Assembly: GCA_036346275.1 (NCBI GenBank)
Contig: CM070725.1
Coordinates: forward strand, 39,060,104 to 39,124,103
Source of the DNA: Otatea glauca
Taxonomy: Eukaryota; Streptophyta; Magnoliopsida; Poales; Poaceae
Direction of reading: 5' to 3'
DNA: 64,000 nucleotides
Below, piece after piece: positions 43,679 through 55,110 of the stretch. The notes under the pieces are model-generated. The model had not been told where the DNA came from. It did no database searches and was given only the letters and a program-made list of their open reading frames with translations. Position numbers and translations under genes: made by a program. How positions within the stretch are numbered: position 1 is the stretch's first letter; each line of letters opens with the position of its first letter.

Positions 43679-45894
43679 CAGAGATCAATACCACTCACAG
43701 ATTGTACCAAACTTCTCCAGCGCCGCTTCTTCAATCAGGGGATTTTACGGTCTGCCCCAACCCTGATCGAAAACACCAACGCTCAAATCAAACGCCAAGG
43801 AAAGAATAAGGTCTGATACCAATTTGTCAGGACTCTCGAGAAATCCGAACTCAAAACGGAGCAAATATTCAGAACACCAGTGAATCAAAAGAAAACTACG
43901 GAAGAAAACAAGAAATCCAGAAGAACCTTGAGTACGCTAATAAGAAGAACCTAGAGTACGCTAATAACTAGAAGATACTAAATATGAGGAATTGATCATA
44001 CTTCATTCCCTCTTTTCTTTCCAGTTTTATACTCCAGCTCTGGATACAAGTTTAACCCGAAAAGATGCGCTCTGTTTTGACTCAAACAGTAAAAGCAAAA
44101 GAAACGACAACTAAAATTACATCCAGTGATTTCAGTAATTACTGTTTCATGTCACCTAACCATAGGATAAAGCTAAGTAAAATCTAGATCCTTTCTAGCC
44201 GTCGCTGTTCACTTAATCAAAGTCATCCAAGCAATATCCTTACTGCCGTATTTGTACTGTTTTTCGCCTCCTCCGTCACCTCTTCCAGTTCCTGTCAGTT
44301 TTCCAACTAAATCTTGGTCTACATTACCAAAAAACATAAACTCTGCAACAGCATGGTTGTCTTTTTCATTGGCGTCAAGATCAGCAGCATACACATTTAT
44401 TCTATATCTGTTTTGTGATCGGTAAAATATATTATATTTTACAGTTAGTCTGATATTGTGATGCGATAGTATAAACACATGGATTATCATATCTTGGCTC
44501 TGCTGTTTTAACACCACATCTTTGACATTTGTAGGCATCCCCGTCTACTACGAAAGTCTTCTTCTAACATGAAGAGCATGCCATGTACCACCATGACTGA
44601 TTCGGTACTAAATCCTTGATAAGCATAAAGAGCAAGCGAAGAAGTGTACGTGTTGCACAGAGCTTCAATCTCAGGAATGGCACATTAATATACCATTTGC
44701 ACGCAGATGTGCTTTGTAATGCAAGCCGGCCTACACATGTATCACGAAATACTATTAGGCAATTTTAATGCGCACCATATTAGAAATGAGATAGAGCATA
44801 TATGGTATATTTGGAACACAGATAGGCTATGCTAGGTAAAAAAACAGCAGTAGCAAACCTGAGTATGTTCCAACTAACAGACCAACAAATAGAACAAGGG
44901 CTGGTTCATTATGACAAACGATTTGCAGTGCGTCAGCTTCAAACGCCTGAGCATGCTGGGCCCACAACGTGATAACGGCTGTTTCACTGTAAGCAAAATT
45001 AATAATCGAACAATTATCTGCACAGCAAGTCTATCATAGCGGTGACCGAAGGAATAAGCATAAACTAATTAAAACGCATGAAAGCAAACTACACGGAGAA
45101 TTTAAGTACCTTCCATCAGTTATGGTAACAGTCCGTGTCTAACGGTTGGGCCAAGCTTGGTTGTTGTTTCAGTAACAGGCGAAACAGCAGTTATGAGCGC
45201 CACAGTATCTAAAAAGGGATACAAAAATAAAGGAACATAAGAAGAAAAGAAGAAAACGTAATAATCATAACGAGATAGCATCAATGAGATAGAGAATAAC
45301 GCACCTGTTAGCAAAGCAGTTTTACCAATACGGTTAGTAAGGTTAGATAACAGAATAGCACTGTAAGCATACATAGGAAAACCATCTGGTTCCGGGAGAA
45401 CCTTGCTAACCCTGGTGTATTTTGAGAATCGAGCTAGACTGCCCACGTCAACTGATTGATAACTTTCTTTTGCCGTAAGAACTTCGAAGTATTCAATTTC
45501 ATAAACAGATCGTTCCTTTAATATAGTTGTGAATTTGTGAAGTCATCTTTGAGGGACCTGGCCTTGCATTACGTTTCCCTAAACAGCAAGGTATGTGACA
45601 AAAAGAAAGCGATATACATATAAGCCAGGAAAAAAATTATAGAGCTGTTCGGTAATGGGCTACATGTAACTCACAGAGAGTTAGCAGAATAAAGTAGTTG
45701 TGTTGGCTTATATGCACTAAAAAGGCAGGGAAAATGCTAAACGCCTAAACCTCTTTGTCAATCATCATGAAATCCAAGCGGTATACATCAGCTGGATTCT
45801 GCGTATTTGAAAATTCCCACAGACGTTCTAACCGCACAATGATCTTCCATTTATGTGAGTTTTGGTTGACATCACTTAGCAATGAATACGACAT

Positions 45895-47460
45895 GAAGGA
45901 CCTACGCAGTAAAGAAGTGGTCAGTAAAAGACAGAAGGCTAATCGAATATGTAAATAAGCACATATCGTGAAATACATCATGCTGGTTAAGCAAAAACGC
46001 GAGAAGGATGACAGCAGGTGCACAAGGAAAAGTATCACGTGGAAAGAAGAAAGCAGAACAATGTGTAAATCACGTGATTAAACAAAAGTAGTAGAATACG
46101 GTCAGCATGAGAGGCATAAACCTTCAAAGGAACGTCAAAAAGAGCGTGTTCACACAACGAAGCATAAAGAATGCACAGGAAGACAAACATGGATAGACAC
46201 AGGATCGAGCAAACGGTAAGCGCGTAGAAGAAATGCGAGAGAGTCGAGGGTAGAAAGACGATCGTATAAGTAATGCGGAAGGAATATGAGCGTATATCGT
46301 AGCAGAGTCCCTGGTATAGTAGATCAAACACAAAGCAATGTGAGCAGAGGTGAGTCTATAAGGAAGAACAAAGCTGAATCCATCCGAAGGGGACAACGGG
46401 CGTTTTTTCTCTCTGAGGAATCAAGATAGGAAATCGAAATAAATTCCTGTTGGCACAGATCAAATACGAAGTAAGGTGAGCAGTCCGGAATGTAAAAGAA
46501 AGAAAAAAGATGAATGTACGCAAAGAACACAACGGTGTTTACCTTTTTGGTCTTCTGGAATCAAGATAGAATATCCGAAGAAATCGGCTAACGGGAAGAG
46601 ATGTAACGCATCTAGTAAGAAAAGCGATGAACAACCGATGCAGCAAAGCAGCGCGCTGTGAAGACCGTATAGATAACGTCGAAGGAATATCAGTGTATAT
46701 CGCAGCGGAGTCCCTGGTAGCACCGATCAAATAAAAGCCAAGGTAAGCAACCGCGAATCTATAAGGAAGAACAAAGCTGAATCCATCCGAAGAGAACAAT
46801 GGTTCCCTTTTTTTGTTTCTCAGGAATCGAGATAGAAAATAGAAATAAATTCCTGCTAGCACAGATGGAATGCGAACCAAGGTGAGCAAACCAGGAGATG
46901 GAGGCACGGCGAGCCACACGGATTCCGGTACGTCTCGGCGGCGAAGCCGGCGAGGTAGCGAACCAAAACCCACAAAAATAAGTAAAGCAGGCGAGAGCGG
47001 CGAGGCACGGCTAACCTTGGGGAGATCGAGCTCTCTCCGCGGCGAAGGCACCGATGGAGACAGCAGGAACCCACAAATCACAAGCGGACTGTACCACGAC
47101 AAGCCAGTGAAACCCACCATCTCTCTCCGGCGAGGCAACCACGCAACACGGGGCGCAGGTGGCAGGAAGCACGGAACACGAGACGATCCGGATGAGGAGC
47201 GAAGAAGACAACACTGACGACCAGCGTGAGGAACCGCTGGCCAGCGCCGTAGACGGAAGCTAGAGGAAGGCGATTAGTCGCGCGGTAAGCCAACCGGCGA
47301 AACGACAGAACGCACGGTACGCGTCGGCAAAAAAATCGCGGCGCGAGCGACACACGGCCCGCACAACCGAAGCCGCCACGCGCTGAGCAGCCAAAAACAC
47401 GAAAGAAGCAGCGCGGGCCGCCGGGCCGCAAGCGAAAGCACTTACCGCAATTTAAATTTT
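45895..47460. repeat. Upstream region of the RPA-like gene with repeated leader blocks
   Basis: A roughly 200-bp block is present twice in the same orientation (about 46255-46475 and 46695-46890), sharing AAGGAAGAACAAAGCTGAAT and GAAATAAATTCCTG. A weaker third copy lies between them (46476-46560). The stretch 46900-47440 is GC-rich and CpG-rich. On the minus strand this would be the promoter and leader of the RPA-like gene. Open frames here (for example 47138-46539) are not convincing proteins. Confidence 0.55.
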
Positions 47461-48296
47461 CTGTTTTATATGCCAACATCTACTAGCCCTTGGTCGTTTA
47501 TCCAACTGTTAAAAGCTTCCCGGCCAGTTTACATTCTGATTACTTTTCTCGAGCGTGTATATATAGGTGTTAAAAGCGATGGACTGATGATATCAGTATC
47601 TATAACTCCACACATCCAACACGATAAAGCCTGGACCGACACGACGTTTCTTAGACTATGTCTAAACCTCACTGAAGATGAGTAAGACATACATGGCAGG
47701 ATGAGGTGGCTGTGCCGTGTAGGCACGACACATCTCGGCTCAAAATATATTTGTACCGTACCGTGCCAGCATGGCAAGACCAAACTCTCATCTCTACCCG
47801 TGTGATTGGCCTGCCCGTTAAATTACCTCTTAACCCTTCCGGTGGGGGCCCAAAATCAGGGGTCTAGACCCATCCTTTCCTCGTTAAATTCCGGCCACGT
47901 CGCCTGCCGCCAACGAGAGAGAGACAGACAGAGAGAGAGAGACCAAGCTTTGTCCGCCCAGCCAAGATGATGCACATGACTGCCATAGTTGTACTGGAAG
48001 CGATGGGCGAGAGGGTGGTTGAGATGCTGCAGAAGAAGAAAGCAGTGGCGGGAAGGAATCGCACGCCAGGGCAAGAAGTTGGACTCGATTCAATTAAGTG
48101 ATGCGGGTTGGTGCGAGTTAAGTTATTTAAGAGGCACTCCATAACGACCAGAGGATCATCGAAGAAGATGGACTTTAGACCATAAGGTATCAAGAGGTAT
48201 AAAAATTAGTACCAAACAATTTTTATATATTTCCGTGTTCTACTCTTCAAGACCTTGTGGAGGCGACTAGGGTTCTATGGACGGCGGACCATAACA
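47461..48296. other. Gene-free stretch upstream of the COPT relic
   Basis: It contains a GA-rich microsatellite (47914-47942) and a GGCACGACAC/GTGCCAGCATGGC-rich block at 47700-47775 that looks like transposon subterminal sequence. It presumably includes the former promoter of the COPT gene. No coding region is recognised. Confidence 0.4.
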
Positions 48297-48736
48297 ATGA
48301 CCTTCTACTGGGGCACGTCCGTCACGATCCTCTTCGACGGCTGGCGCACGTCCGCGTGGCCGGAGTACCTCCTCGCGCTCCTCCCCACCGCCGTGCTCTA
48401 CCAGTACCTCGACGCACTCCGTGTCGGCCTCATGGTTCGCGTGGCCGTCTCCTCCAAGCCCGCCCCCACGGCCGGCGCGCGAGCTTTGGTAGTTGCCTCC
48501 GGCGCGAGGGGTGACGGTGACCAGCGCTGGACGGTGGCGCCGCGGCCTGCCGCGGCTGCGCTGTTCGGCTCGAGCTCTGCGGCCGGGTACCTCCTGAGTC
48601 CTGATGCTGTCCGTCAAGTCGTCCAAAGGCGGTGCGTTCATGGCGGGACTCGCGGCCGGGCACCTCGCGTTCCGCGGCTTGGAGGAGGATGCATGGCGTA
48701 GTGCCCGAGCTTGACAGCCCTTGCGCCTGCGCGTAG
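48297..48736 (+). pseudogene. COPT/Ctr-type copper transporter, frameshifted relic
   Basis: COPT proteins are small three-helix trimeric copper importers. The ATG at 48297 opens MTFYWGTSVTILFDGWRTSA, a typical N-terminus with helix 1, followed by YQYLDALRV. The central part is Ala-rich, then AAALFGSSSAAGYLL. Near 48600 the frame shifts and continues GGAFMAGLAAGHLAFRGLEE, retaining the GxxxG of helix 3. Near 48690 it shifts again to a tail ending SPCACA and TAG (48734-48736). The helix-2 MxxxM copper motif is damaged, with the second Met now Lys. Two frameshifts plus loss of that motif argue for a pseudogene. The single-exon layout is normal for the family. Confidence 0.85.
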
Positions 48737-49244
48737 CGATGGTACATGGACATGGTACGGCCGGCTTGCCCTTACGATTTGGCTTCTAGCTTCTCGTTTG
48801 TTTCCTGCAGCTGTGTGCCTGTTTCTAAAATCTAAATTGTGTGACAACAATAAACAATGTCTAAATTTCCTTGAAATTTCCTTGAAATTTCGTGTGTTGT
48901 GTCATGTGTGGTGTGCTCTGAAGGAGCAAAGCAAATATTAGAAAATTTTGTTGTATCCAAATTCGACGATTTCTGGGAGCGGAGGGCTAACAGCTTCTGG
49001 ATGATTGGTATCATTTTTGGATATGTATATTGACGATTCTGGGAGCGGAGGGCTAACAGCTTCTGGATGATTGGTATTCTTTTTGGATATGTATCATTTT
49101 TGGATTAACATTTTATGATATTAGCTTCCCTATTAGCTCACTCGTTGACTTTAAAATTGGTGTTGTTATGTATCATAAAAAAGGTTCAACCTCATCACAT
49201 GTATAAGACCCAGGCCCTAAAGGATTATTTTTCGACCAAGATAG
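48737..49244. other. Gene-free stretch 3' of the COPT relic, with a tandem duplication
   Basis: A roughly 66-bp unit around GGGAGCGGAGGGCTAACAGC occurs twice in tandem (about 48965-49030 and 49031-49095). The rest is AT-rich and continues into repeat copy 2. Confidence 0.55.
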
Positions 49245-49597
49245 GTAGGCTACAACGGACCCATACGTAGCGTATGGGTTAATTATCAGTAAACAAGAAA
49301 GAACGAAGATGAAGCGATTGCTTTGGACCTTTTCACTCGAAAAAAAAATCGATTCTGCCATTTGTAAGTTGTTTTGATTCCTTATTGATAAGTCGATTTT
49401 CTAGGCATTTGGATTAGCGTTGACATAAGTGTGTGATTCTCATATATTTCGATCCAGTGGTTATAAAAGGTGACTTATACTTAAGAAAACATAAGTCGCC
49501 CTATTTAAAAGACGATCGACACAAGCCATTCAAATCATGGTTATCAAAGAAAAATGAAATTCAAATCAAGCATGGTGTCGATCGCTTGATCGGCGCA
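49245..49597 (+). repeat. 353-bp dispersed repeat, copy 2
   Basis: Near-identical partner of 2421-2771, differing by a few substitutions and small indels. It is followed 16 bp later by the left end of the CACTA element. No gene is recognised. Confidence 0.85.
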
Positions 49598-49679
49598 CAT
49601 ACCCACGTATATACACTACTACGAGCAAAGACATCATCGCTGTTCCAAAACCCCATCATCGCCGGTCATTGGCGCGGCG

Positions 49680-49995
49680 GTGATTGGTCGGCAGATGATA
49701 CTCGAGGATTATCACCGCCGCTCAGAACCAACGGTGATAAGGATTATCACCGCCGGCTCAGAACCAAGCGGTGATAAGGATTATCACCGCGGTTCTACCT
49801 ACAACCGGCGGATATCGACTATCACCGCCGGATCAAACCAAAATCCGGCGGTGATAAGGATTATCACCGCGGTTCTATCTACAACCGGCGGTGATGATAA
49901 TTATCACCGCCGTTATATATAAAATCGCAATGATATTGTACTAGCAATCGCCGGTTGTACCATAATCCGACGATGATAGACACATATCACCGCCG
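49680..49995. repeat. CACTA subterminal repeats, left cluster
   Basis: About twelve copies, in both orientations, of TATCACCGCCGGTT and variants such as ACCGGCGGTGATAAGGATTA occur. Such arrays are where CACTA transposases bind near the element end. Confidence 0.85.
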
Positions 49996-50499
49996 GTTTT
50001 CCAAGAACCTAAGTGACAAGCTTGCATATTTTTTGTACAATATATATATATATATATTTATATAATTGTTTACAGTGTCCATATGTAGTATATAAAGCAT
50101 CGTTCAAATCATAATTCAAATATATGCATGTATCGACTAAGCATCGTTAAAATCATAATTCAAATATATTAAATTACGCATCACATAATTTGTTTTTACA
50201 ATGATTTATTTACAAATGTAGCTCGACTACATGTCATCCCGTTCGCTTTGATTTTACAAAGAGTCGAAGTAGACATGTCACGCGTCTAGGCCGTAGGAAT
50301 GAGGGCGATGAGGCTACTCGTGGAACTCGCCGTTTGGATTGATGATCTCATCATGAATGAATCCGGCGATCTGTTCTTGAATTGCTATAATTTCACAAGA
50401 ATAACTTATTGGTTCTCGCTTTGGGCGCTGTTTTTGAACAAAAAGGAAGTTACTTAATGATGATATTTGTTAAATAAAAAGGGCATCAAAGTGTAATTA

Positions 50500-53198
50500 C
50501 GCACCATGGCTTCAAGTTATAGCCGACACTCTCCGTGACAATTGAATGCATATTTGTACATACATAGAATGCACATAAATTGTTTCCGGTTCTGCTTCAT
50601 GCATGGAAAGTCATTTATTATTTCAAAATTTTTCTGTATGGACGATACGAACACTTTTCTTGCGATCGCAAGCGAAAGCCCCGTGAATGATTTTGAATAG
50701 TAATTAAACTTAAATGCAATAGAATGGAATTTTGCTAGAGTAATAACGCAACGATCGAGTTTACTGCTCAAAGATGTCCCAAAGGTCTTGGTACAGATTA
50801 GTTTGTTTTCTCCCGAGTCCAAGACAAAAATCCGCTAGCATCTAACCGGATGACGAGGAGGACCCAGTGAAACTCACATATATGTCAACGTAGTCAATTA
50901 CTCCCACATCGTACGTGTTACGCAAAAATAGTAAAACGATATTAGAAGTCAGGAGATACGTACTTGAAGTTATAGGGTAAAAGTACGGAGGTTTTGTATT
51001 GCAGCTTCAAAAAAGTATTAAATAAATAGTCTTCAACGAACTGTGGATTGTCGTTCACAAGTTTCTCGTTGACGAGCCCCGGATCTAGGAATGCTAGATT
51101 GTCATTGTTATTTCTTCTACATGTCTGTACCTCCATTCTACATAAGAAAGAAGTTAGAGATGCAATTAAACAGTACAGAAATGCTCAACGATATACTGGA
51201 CAGACTTACAAAGTCCATAGTCTAAGTATGTTCACGTCCGGGCATCTTGGTTGGTACAACATATACAGCTCCGTGAAAAGAACCCAGCAGATGTTATCCC
51301 CATTGTGAAAATCTTGCTCGTGTATCCGACCGGGAACGCCTCCATACCATCGTTGGAACTGCTGCATGTACCACTGATGGACGCGCCGCAGTTGAGTTGT
51401 AAGGTTGTCGAAATGAGCTGGTTCAACCAAATGGTTTTCCCATAACGAACTTCCACCGAGACCTTGCGCGAGCATCTAGTTGAACATCATCCGCTTGAGC
51501 ATCCCGCTTAACGTGTCGGCACTAGCCACCGCAAGTATTGCTTTCGGATATGCGCCGTAGTCCGATATTTTGCAAGGTTCAAAAGCCCGCCTGCCTTTTG
51601 CACTTTTGCCATACTCAAGAAAAACTTTTGCGTCAAGATCAACTTTAGTCTTCTTACTTGATGGCACCTTTTTAAAGTGAGATGCTACGCAGCGCTTACA
51701 TGCTTTTTCCGCTCTTCCTCGGTCATGTCACCGATAGTTTCTTTTGTGGTTGTCCCGGTTCACGGATGGTTGAGATTTCTTCGAGGACGGTGCCGATCGC
51801 CGAGATGTTCCCGTTGTTCTATTCTTTACGCTTTTTGGCGGAGAGTCGGGCTTTTTCGGTTGGTGCCGACGAAGGAGTTGGACTTTTCCCGGTTGGCGGC
51901 GAGAAGGCGGGAGGTCTCGTGTGGAGAGTGCGGTGATCATCATCGTCGTCGCCTCATCGTCCGAGCCAAACTTAATCAAGCTCTTGCGCCACGCGAGAAG
52001 CCATTCACGCTTTCTCCTAGCTTTTGTTCCCATCCTCGCCAGGATCTCTACCTCCATTTTTGGTATTGGCGATGACACCGCCCACTTCGACCTGGCGAAT
52101 CCTGCGATATCGGCGACAATTGCAAAGTCCGTGACTCTGGCATGGCCAAGCCCCGCCTCACCACCTTTATGGTAATGCCATGTGCGGCCAAATGTAGCTT
52201 GCACGGTGTCGGTTCTTTGATGTCATCCACAGAAAACGCATCCATGCTCTTCGGAATCCTCAGTGGGCGCCGCAATGCTCTTACGAGCACCGGATCGATG
52301 AGCTCGTGGCTTTCACCGGTGGCGGTCGTGAGTGAGAGCTTTCGTATGGCTTGCTCCACACCCTTATCTAGTTCCGATCTTTGTTCCTCTAGCGCTCGCG
52401 ACAAAGATCTTTTATCCGACGTTCGGTCGATCTTCTCTTAATCTCTTTGAACGCTTTGTACATCCATGCGCTCAGGGAAGGCTTCTTTCCACGTGACCAA
52501 ACCAACCCTCCGTGCGACTGGATGCTCCTTGTTACCTGTGGCTATGGTTAGCTCGTCATTCTCCTTCGTGGCGCGAAAGATCCTTGGGAAGATGCGTGTG
52601 AGCATCTGTGATTCTGCGCAAGACTTCCTCGCTCTCTATCGCTTCGAAGCTTAAGCGCCATCATCGGAGATAGAAGCACCCTCCCAAGCAACGATGCTTC
52701 GATCGTTAAGCTTAAGGCGGCGTTGCGAGAATTATACCCTTGCGGGTTATTTCTTCTTCTGACCGATCCCATGTCGGTATTTTCTTCACGCACCCTCCAG
52801 TTCCTAGTTTGTGAGGGTGAATATTCTTATCCGCGTTTGCTTTGTTCCTTTGACTTACTATGTGAGCTTCTTCGACCTCTTATGCGCCACAAATTCATCC
52901 TAACTCCCTTAACTTTGGGTACGTGTCAAAATTCAGCTTTCATTCTTCTTCACATAATTCTTGTTTAGTGTTGTCTTCCAATTCTTCCACGCAGATTGCA
53001 CATGATGCAGAGTGCTCGTTTCTTTGCAACCAGCTCGGTCCCTTGGGGGAACTGGAAAACTTGTTTCATCTTGTCCCATAATGAGTTCTTCAGGTCATTG
53101 GGTACCATCCATGGGTCACCTCCGCGGCCAATCCATGATCTATAGCTGATGGGCACATCATCCCTAGCAATAACCCCGCAGTCATCTGTCGGCCCCAA
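50500..53198 (-). pseudogene. CACTA ORF2: En/Spm-type domain, DUF8039-like, Ulp1 (C48) peptidase
   Basis: Blocks read leftwards. VPISYRSWIGRGGDPWMVPN and LWDKMKQVFQFP (53160-53040) resemble the plant En/Spm transposase_24 family. KEHPVARRVGLVTWKEAFPE lies near 52500. PTPCKLHLAAHGITIKV (about 52190) is DUF8039-like. A C48 region has ICWVLFTELYMLYQ (about 51270), TCRRNNNDNLAFLDPGLVNE (about 51120) and LLPYNF (about 50960). After a plausible intron comes HWVLLVI (about 50850, catalytic His), VLDS (about 50825, catalytic Asp) and FPCMKQNRKQFMC (about 50600). That block lacks the usual Gly-Tyr before the nucleophile position. Several stops and frameshifts are present. Ulp1-like domains in transposons may cleave ubiquitin-like conjugates, but a role here is unproven. 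Confidence 0.7.
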
Positions 53199-54589
53199 TG
53201 ATGACTCTGTATAGCAGTTCCCCGATCGCCGAGAGCTCCACTATGTTAAAAATTCCTTAGGCATCTTGTTCGGACCACGACTTGCGCTTGCGCCTTCGTT
53301 GATCGGACATCCGAGCCTACAAATTGATCTTCTAAATTATTAGTCGTGCGGGCCTACCATGTTTTGGGAACCACGGTGTACTAAAACTTTACCTCGCTTA
53401 CGTGAGTATTGTCGTTGGTCCATGGTTGGATCCTCGCAGTTCAGATAGGACGTTGGGCTATTATTCGGCTACCCTTCCTCCTTCGTCCATATTTGAGGCC
53501 CCAACACCCTCCCAGCACTTGTCCTTCGTCGGAGGCCATTCCTAGTGAGTTTGTTGAAAATTTTCAATTAACAAGGTCATTTTGAAATACACACATATTT
53601 TTTTATCTCAGTATACACAAACATCCTTGAAGGACACATACACATACACATATATATCTTTTTTTGAATCTGCATTCACACGTAGAAAAAAATGTTTCAC
53701 GTGTAGGAAAAAAATGTTACAACGTTTGAAAAAATCAGATATCCGGTTCCTAACAATTCCAAAAAAAATGTCTCAACCATTGGATTCAAAGGAATGGACG
53801 GCTTATATTGATTTTAATCCATTGTAAAAGAGCTCTTAAATTCTTTCTTCTAGACAATTACTGGAATTGTATAAAAAAATTCAGTCAATCTAAAAAAATT
53901 AAATCTATGTTTTTATCCACCTTAACAAAAATAATGCAGCAGTATATAACAACTATTTTCCTAGTCTGTAAGTGCAAATCATCAACTAGTGTACTAGGCT
54001 TTCTCTAGCAAGCTATTCCTTAAACAAATCGGAAACCTAGTGAAATCATATGGCGTAAAATTAAGACCCATTGGACCTACTACATGAGACTAAATAGATG
54101 GATAATCGTTCTAACCAAAGAATGTTTTGGTTTCACAATTTTTGCTAGCTAATAAGGCAAATCCAACATAAATTTAATTTAGACCATCCGATATGGTTTT
54201 TCCGACAATCAGAACAAACTCGATTTTTTCTCACAAAAAGGAACAAATCTAGTTCAAGTAGTTAAGTACTCCAATAAGGTCATTGTAGTTTTCACCATGC
54301 GCCACAACCCATAATTAGCTTATTCATTTTCATAATCAAGATATTTTTCACGCTATGATCAACGAAGCATAAGAAGACTAGAATAACAAAAATGCAGTCA
54401 TTACATCATACACACATGAATCATAGCCTATTTGGGCACCAAGAAAATCAAATTTCAAAGGCTAATTATCCTCCTGTCCATGGACAATTCAACTAATTAC
54501 TACTTGATAGAACTTGTTGATGTCAACATATTAATACTTGATACAACTTCGAGCTCAAAGAAGGTCATTACGAAGCAAAGAAGGTCGCG
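53199..54589. other. CACTA interior without recognised gene
   Basis: Presumed upstream exons and introns of ORF2. A MASDEG-type open segment near 53540-53400 (minus) could be coding but is not identifiable. The 57-bp dispersed motif (copy 2, partner 9421-9477) lies at 53779-53835. The remainder is AT-rich. Confidence 0.35.
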
Positions 54590-55110
54590 CGACGGCCGAG
54601 GCGATGAGGTCGCGGCGACGGCAGGCGGTGAGGTCCGGCGACGGCGGGCGGTGAGGTTGAGGCAACGGTCGAGCGATGCGGACGACGGCAGGCGATGCGA
54701 GGAGACGAAGTGGCGGCGTCAGGTTGAAGTGGAAATGAGGGGCTGAGTGGCGCGGCGTTGAATTTATAGGGTTAGAGTATCACTGCCGGTCACCACAAAA
54801 ACGGCGGTGATACACTATCACCGCGGATAATGAAAAGAACCGCGTGGTAGTTGAATTGTCACCGCGGTTCAAGCTCACCGGCGGTGAAAGTATTTATCAC
54901 TGCCGGTTCAATCTCAACCCAACAGTAATAATACATTATCACTGCCGGTTGTATCTACACCCGGCAGTGAAAGTATTTATCACTGCCGGTTCAAAACAAA
55001 AACCGGCAGTAATACTTGATTATCACTGTCGGGTTAATACTACAAACCGGTAGTGATAAAGCACTTCACTGCCGGCTTAATGAGACAACCGGCAGTGATA
55101 AGCTCCAGTC
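54590..55110. repeat. Internal GC-rich leader and second CACTA subterminal-repeat cluster
   Basis: At 54590-54750 a GC-rich tract repeats GGCGACGGCGGGCGGTGAGG-like units. On the minus strand it would be the leader or first exon after a TATAAATTCA signal (54764-54755). At 54775-54890 the subterminal motifs are of the CACCGCGG/CGGCGGTGA type seen at 49.7 kb. From 54890 to 55110 they switch to ATCACTGCCGGTT and ACCGGCAGTGATA. Two motif dialects in one cluster suggest a joint between two CACTA families. Confidence 0.7.

Larger units (their letters stand above)
40371..44297 (-). mobile_element. Reina-like Ty3/gypsy element with internal deletions
   Basis: The left LTR is 40371-40797 and the right LTR 43825-44297, both TGTCAGGAC to TTCCTGTCA on the plus strand and over 90% alike. 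The right copy has an extra 27-bp repeat (GAAGAACCTAGAGTACGCTA-like) and 18 more bases near 44036. A tRNA-Met primer site (TGGTATCAGACC, minus, 43821-43810) adjoins the right LTR and a purine tract AGGAGGGGGAAT adjoins the left LTR, so it reads on the minus strand. The flank is GTTTT on the right and a T run on the left, so the TSD is approximate. It contains gag, protease and RNase H but lacks the RT core and most of integrase. It is inserted in the RPA-like gene. Confidence 0.9.
39760..45894 (-). pseudogene. RPA70-like gene (DUF223 plus Rep_fac-A C-terminal OB fold), split by a retrotransposon
   Basis: RPA large-subunit-like proteins bind single-stranded DNA through OB folds. Exons with plausible splice sites run leftwards. 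Exon 1 (45894-45754) starts MSYSLLSDVNQNSHKWKII (DUF223). An exon at about 45585-45306 contains YEIEYFEVLTAKESYQ and FPMYAYSAILLSNLT. Next are about 45210-45112 (VALITAVSPVTETTTKLG), 44986-44859 (ETAVITLWAQHAQAFEADAL, NEPALVLFVGL) and about 44720-44300 (WYINVPIPEIEAL, YKCQRCG, RYRINVYAADLDA, AEFMFFGNVDQDLVGK). Beyond the inserted element come YTPPEIKAIIGCKYEVIIE and a last exon (39953-39760) ending TLVNHAAF. A stop interrupts the second exon (VPQR then TGA), one frame changes around 44440, and the Reina-like element sits just after LVGK. Related proteins are also encoded by plant Helitrons, so the origin could be host or Helitron. Confidence 0.75.

Noticed and set aside
40366..44302. Perfect 5-bp TSD for the Reina-like element
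   Set aside because: The right flank is GTTTT but the left is a T run, so slippage prevents a firm statement.
46539..47138. 199-codon minus-strand open frame
   Set aside because: It spans the repeated leader blocks and GC-rich upstream region, and its composition is low-complexity without any recognisable domain.
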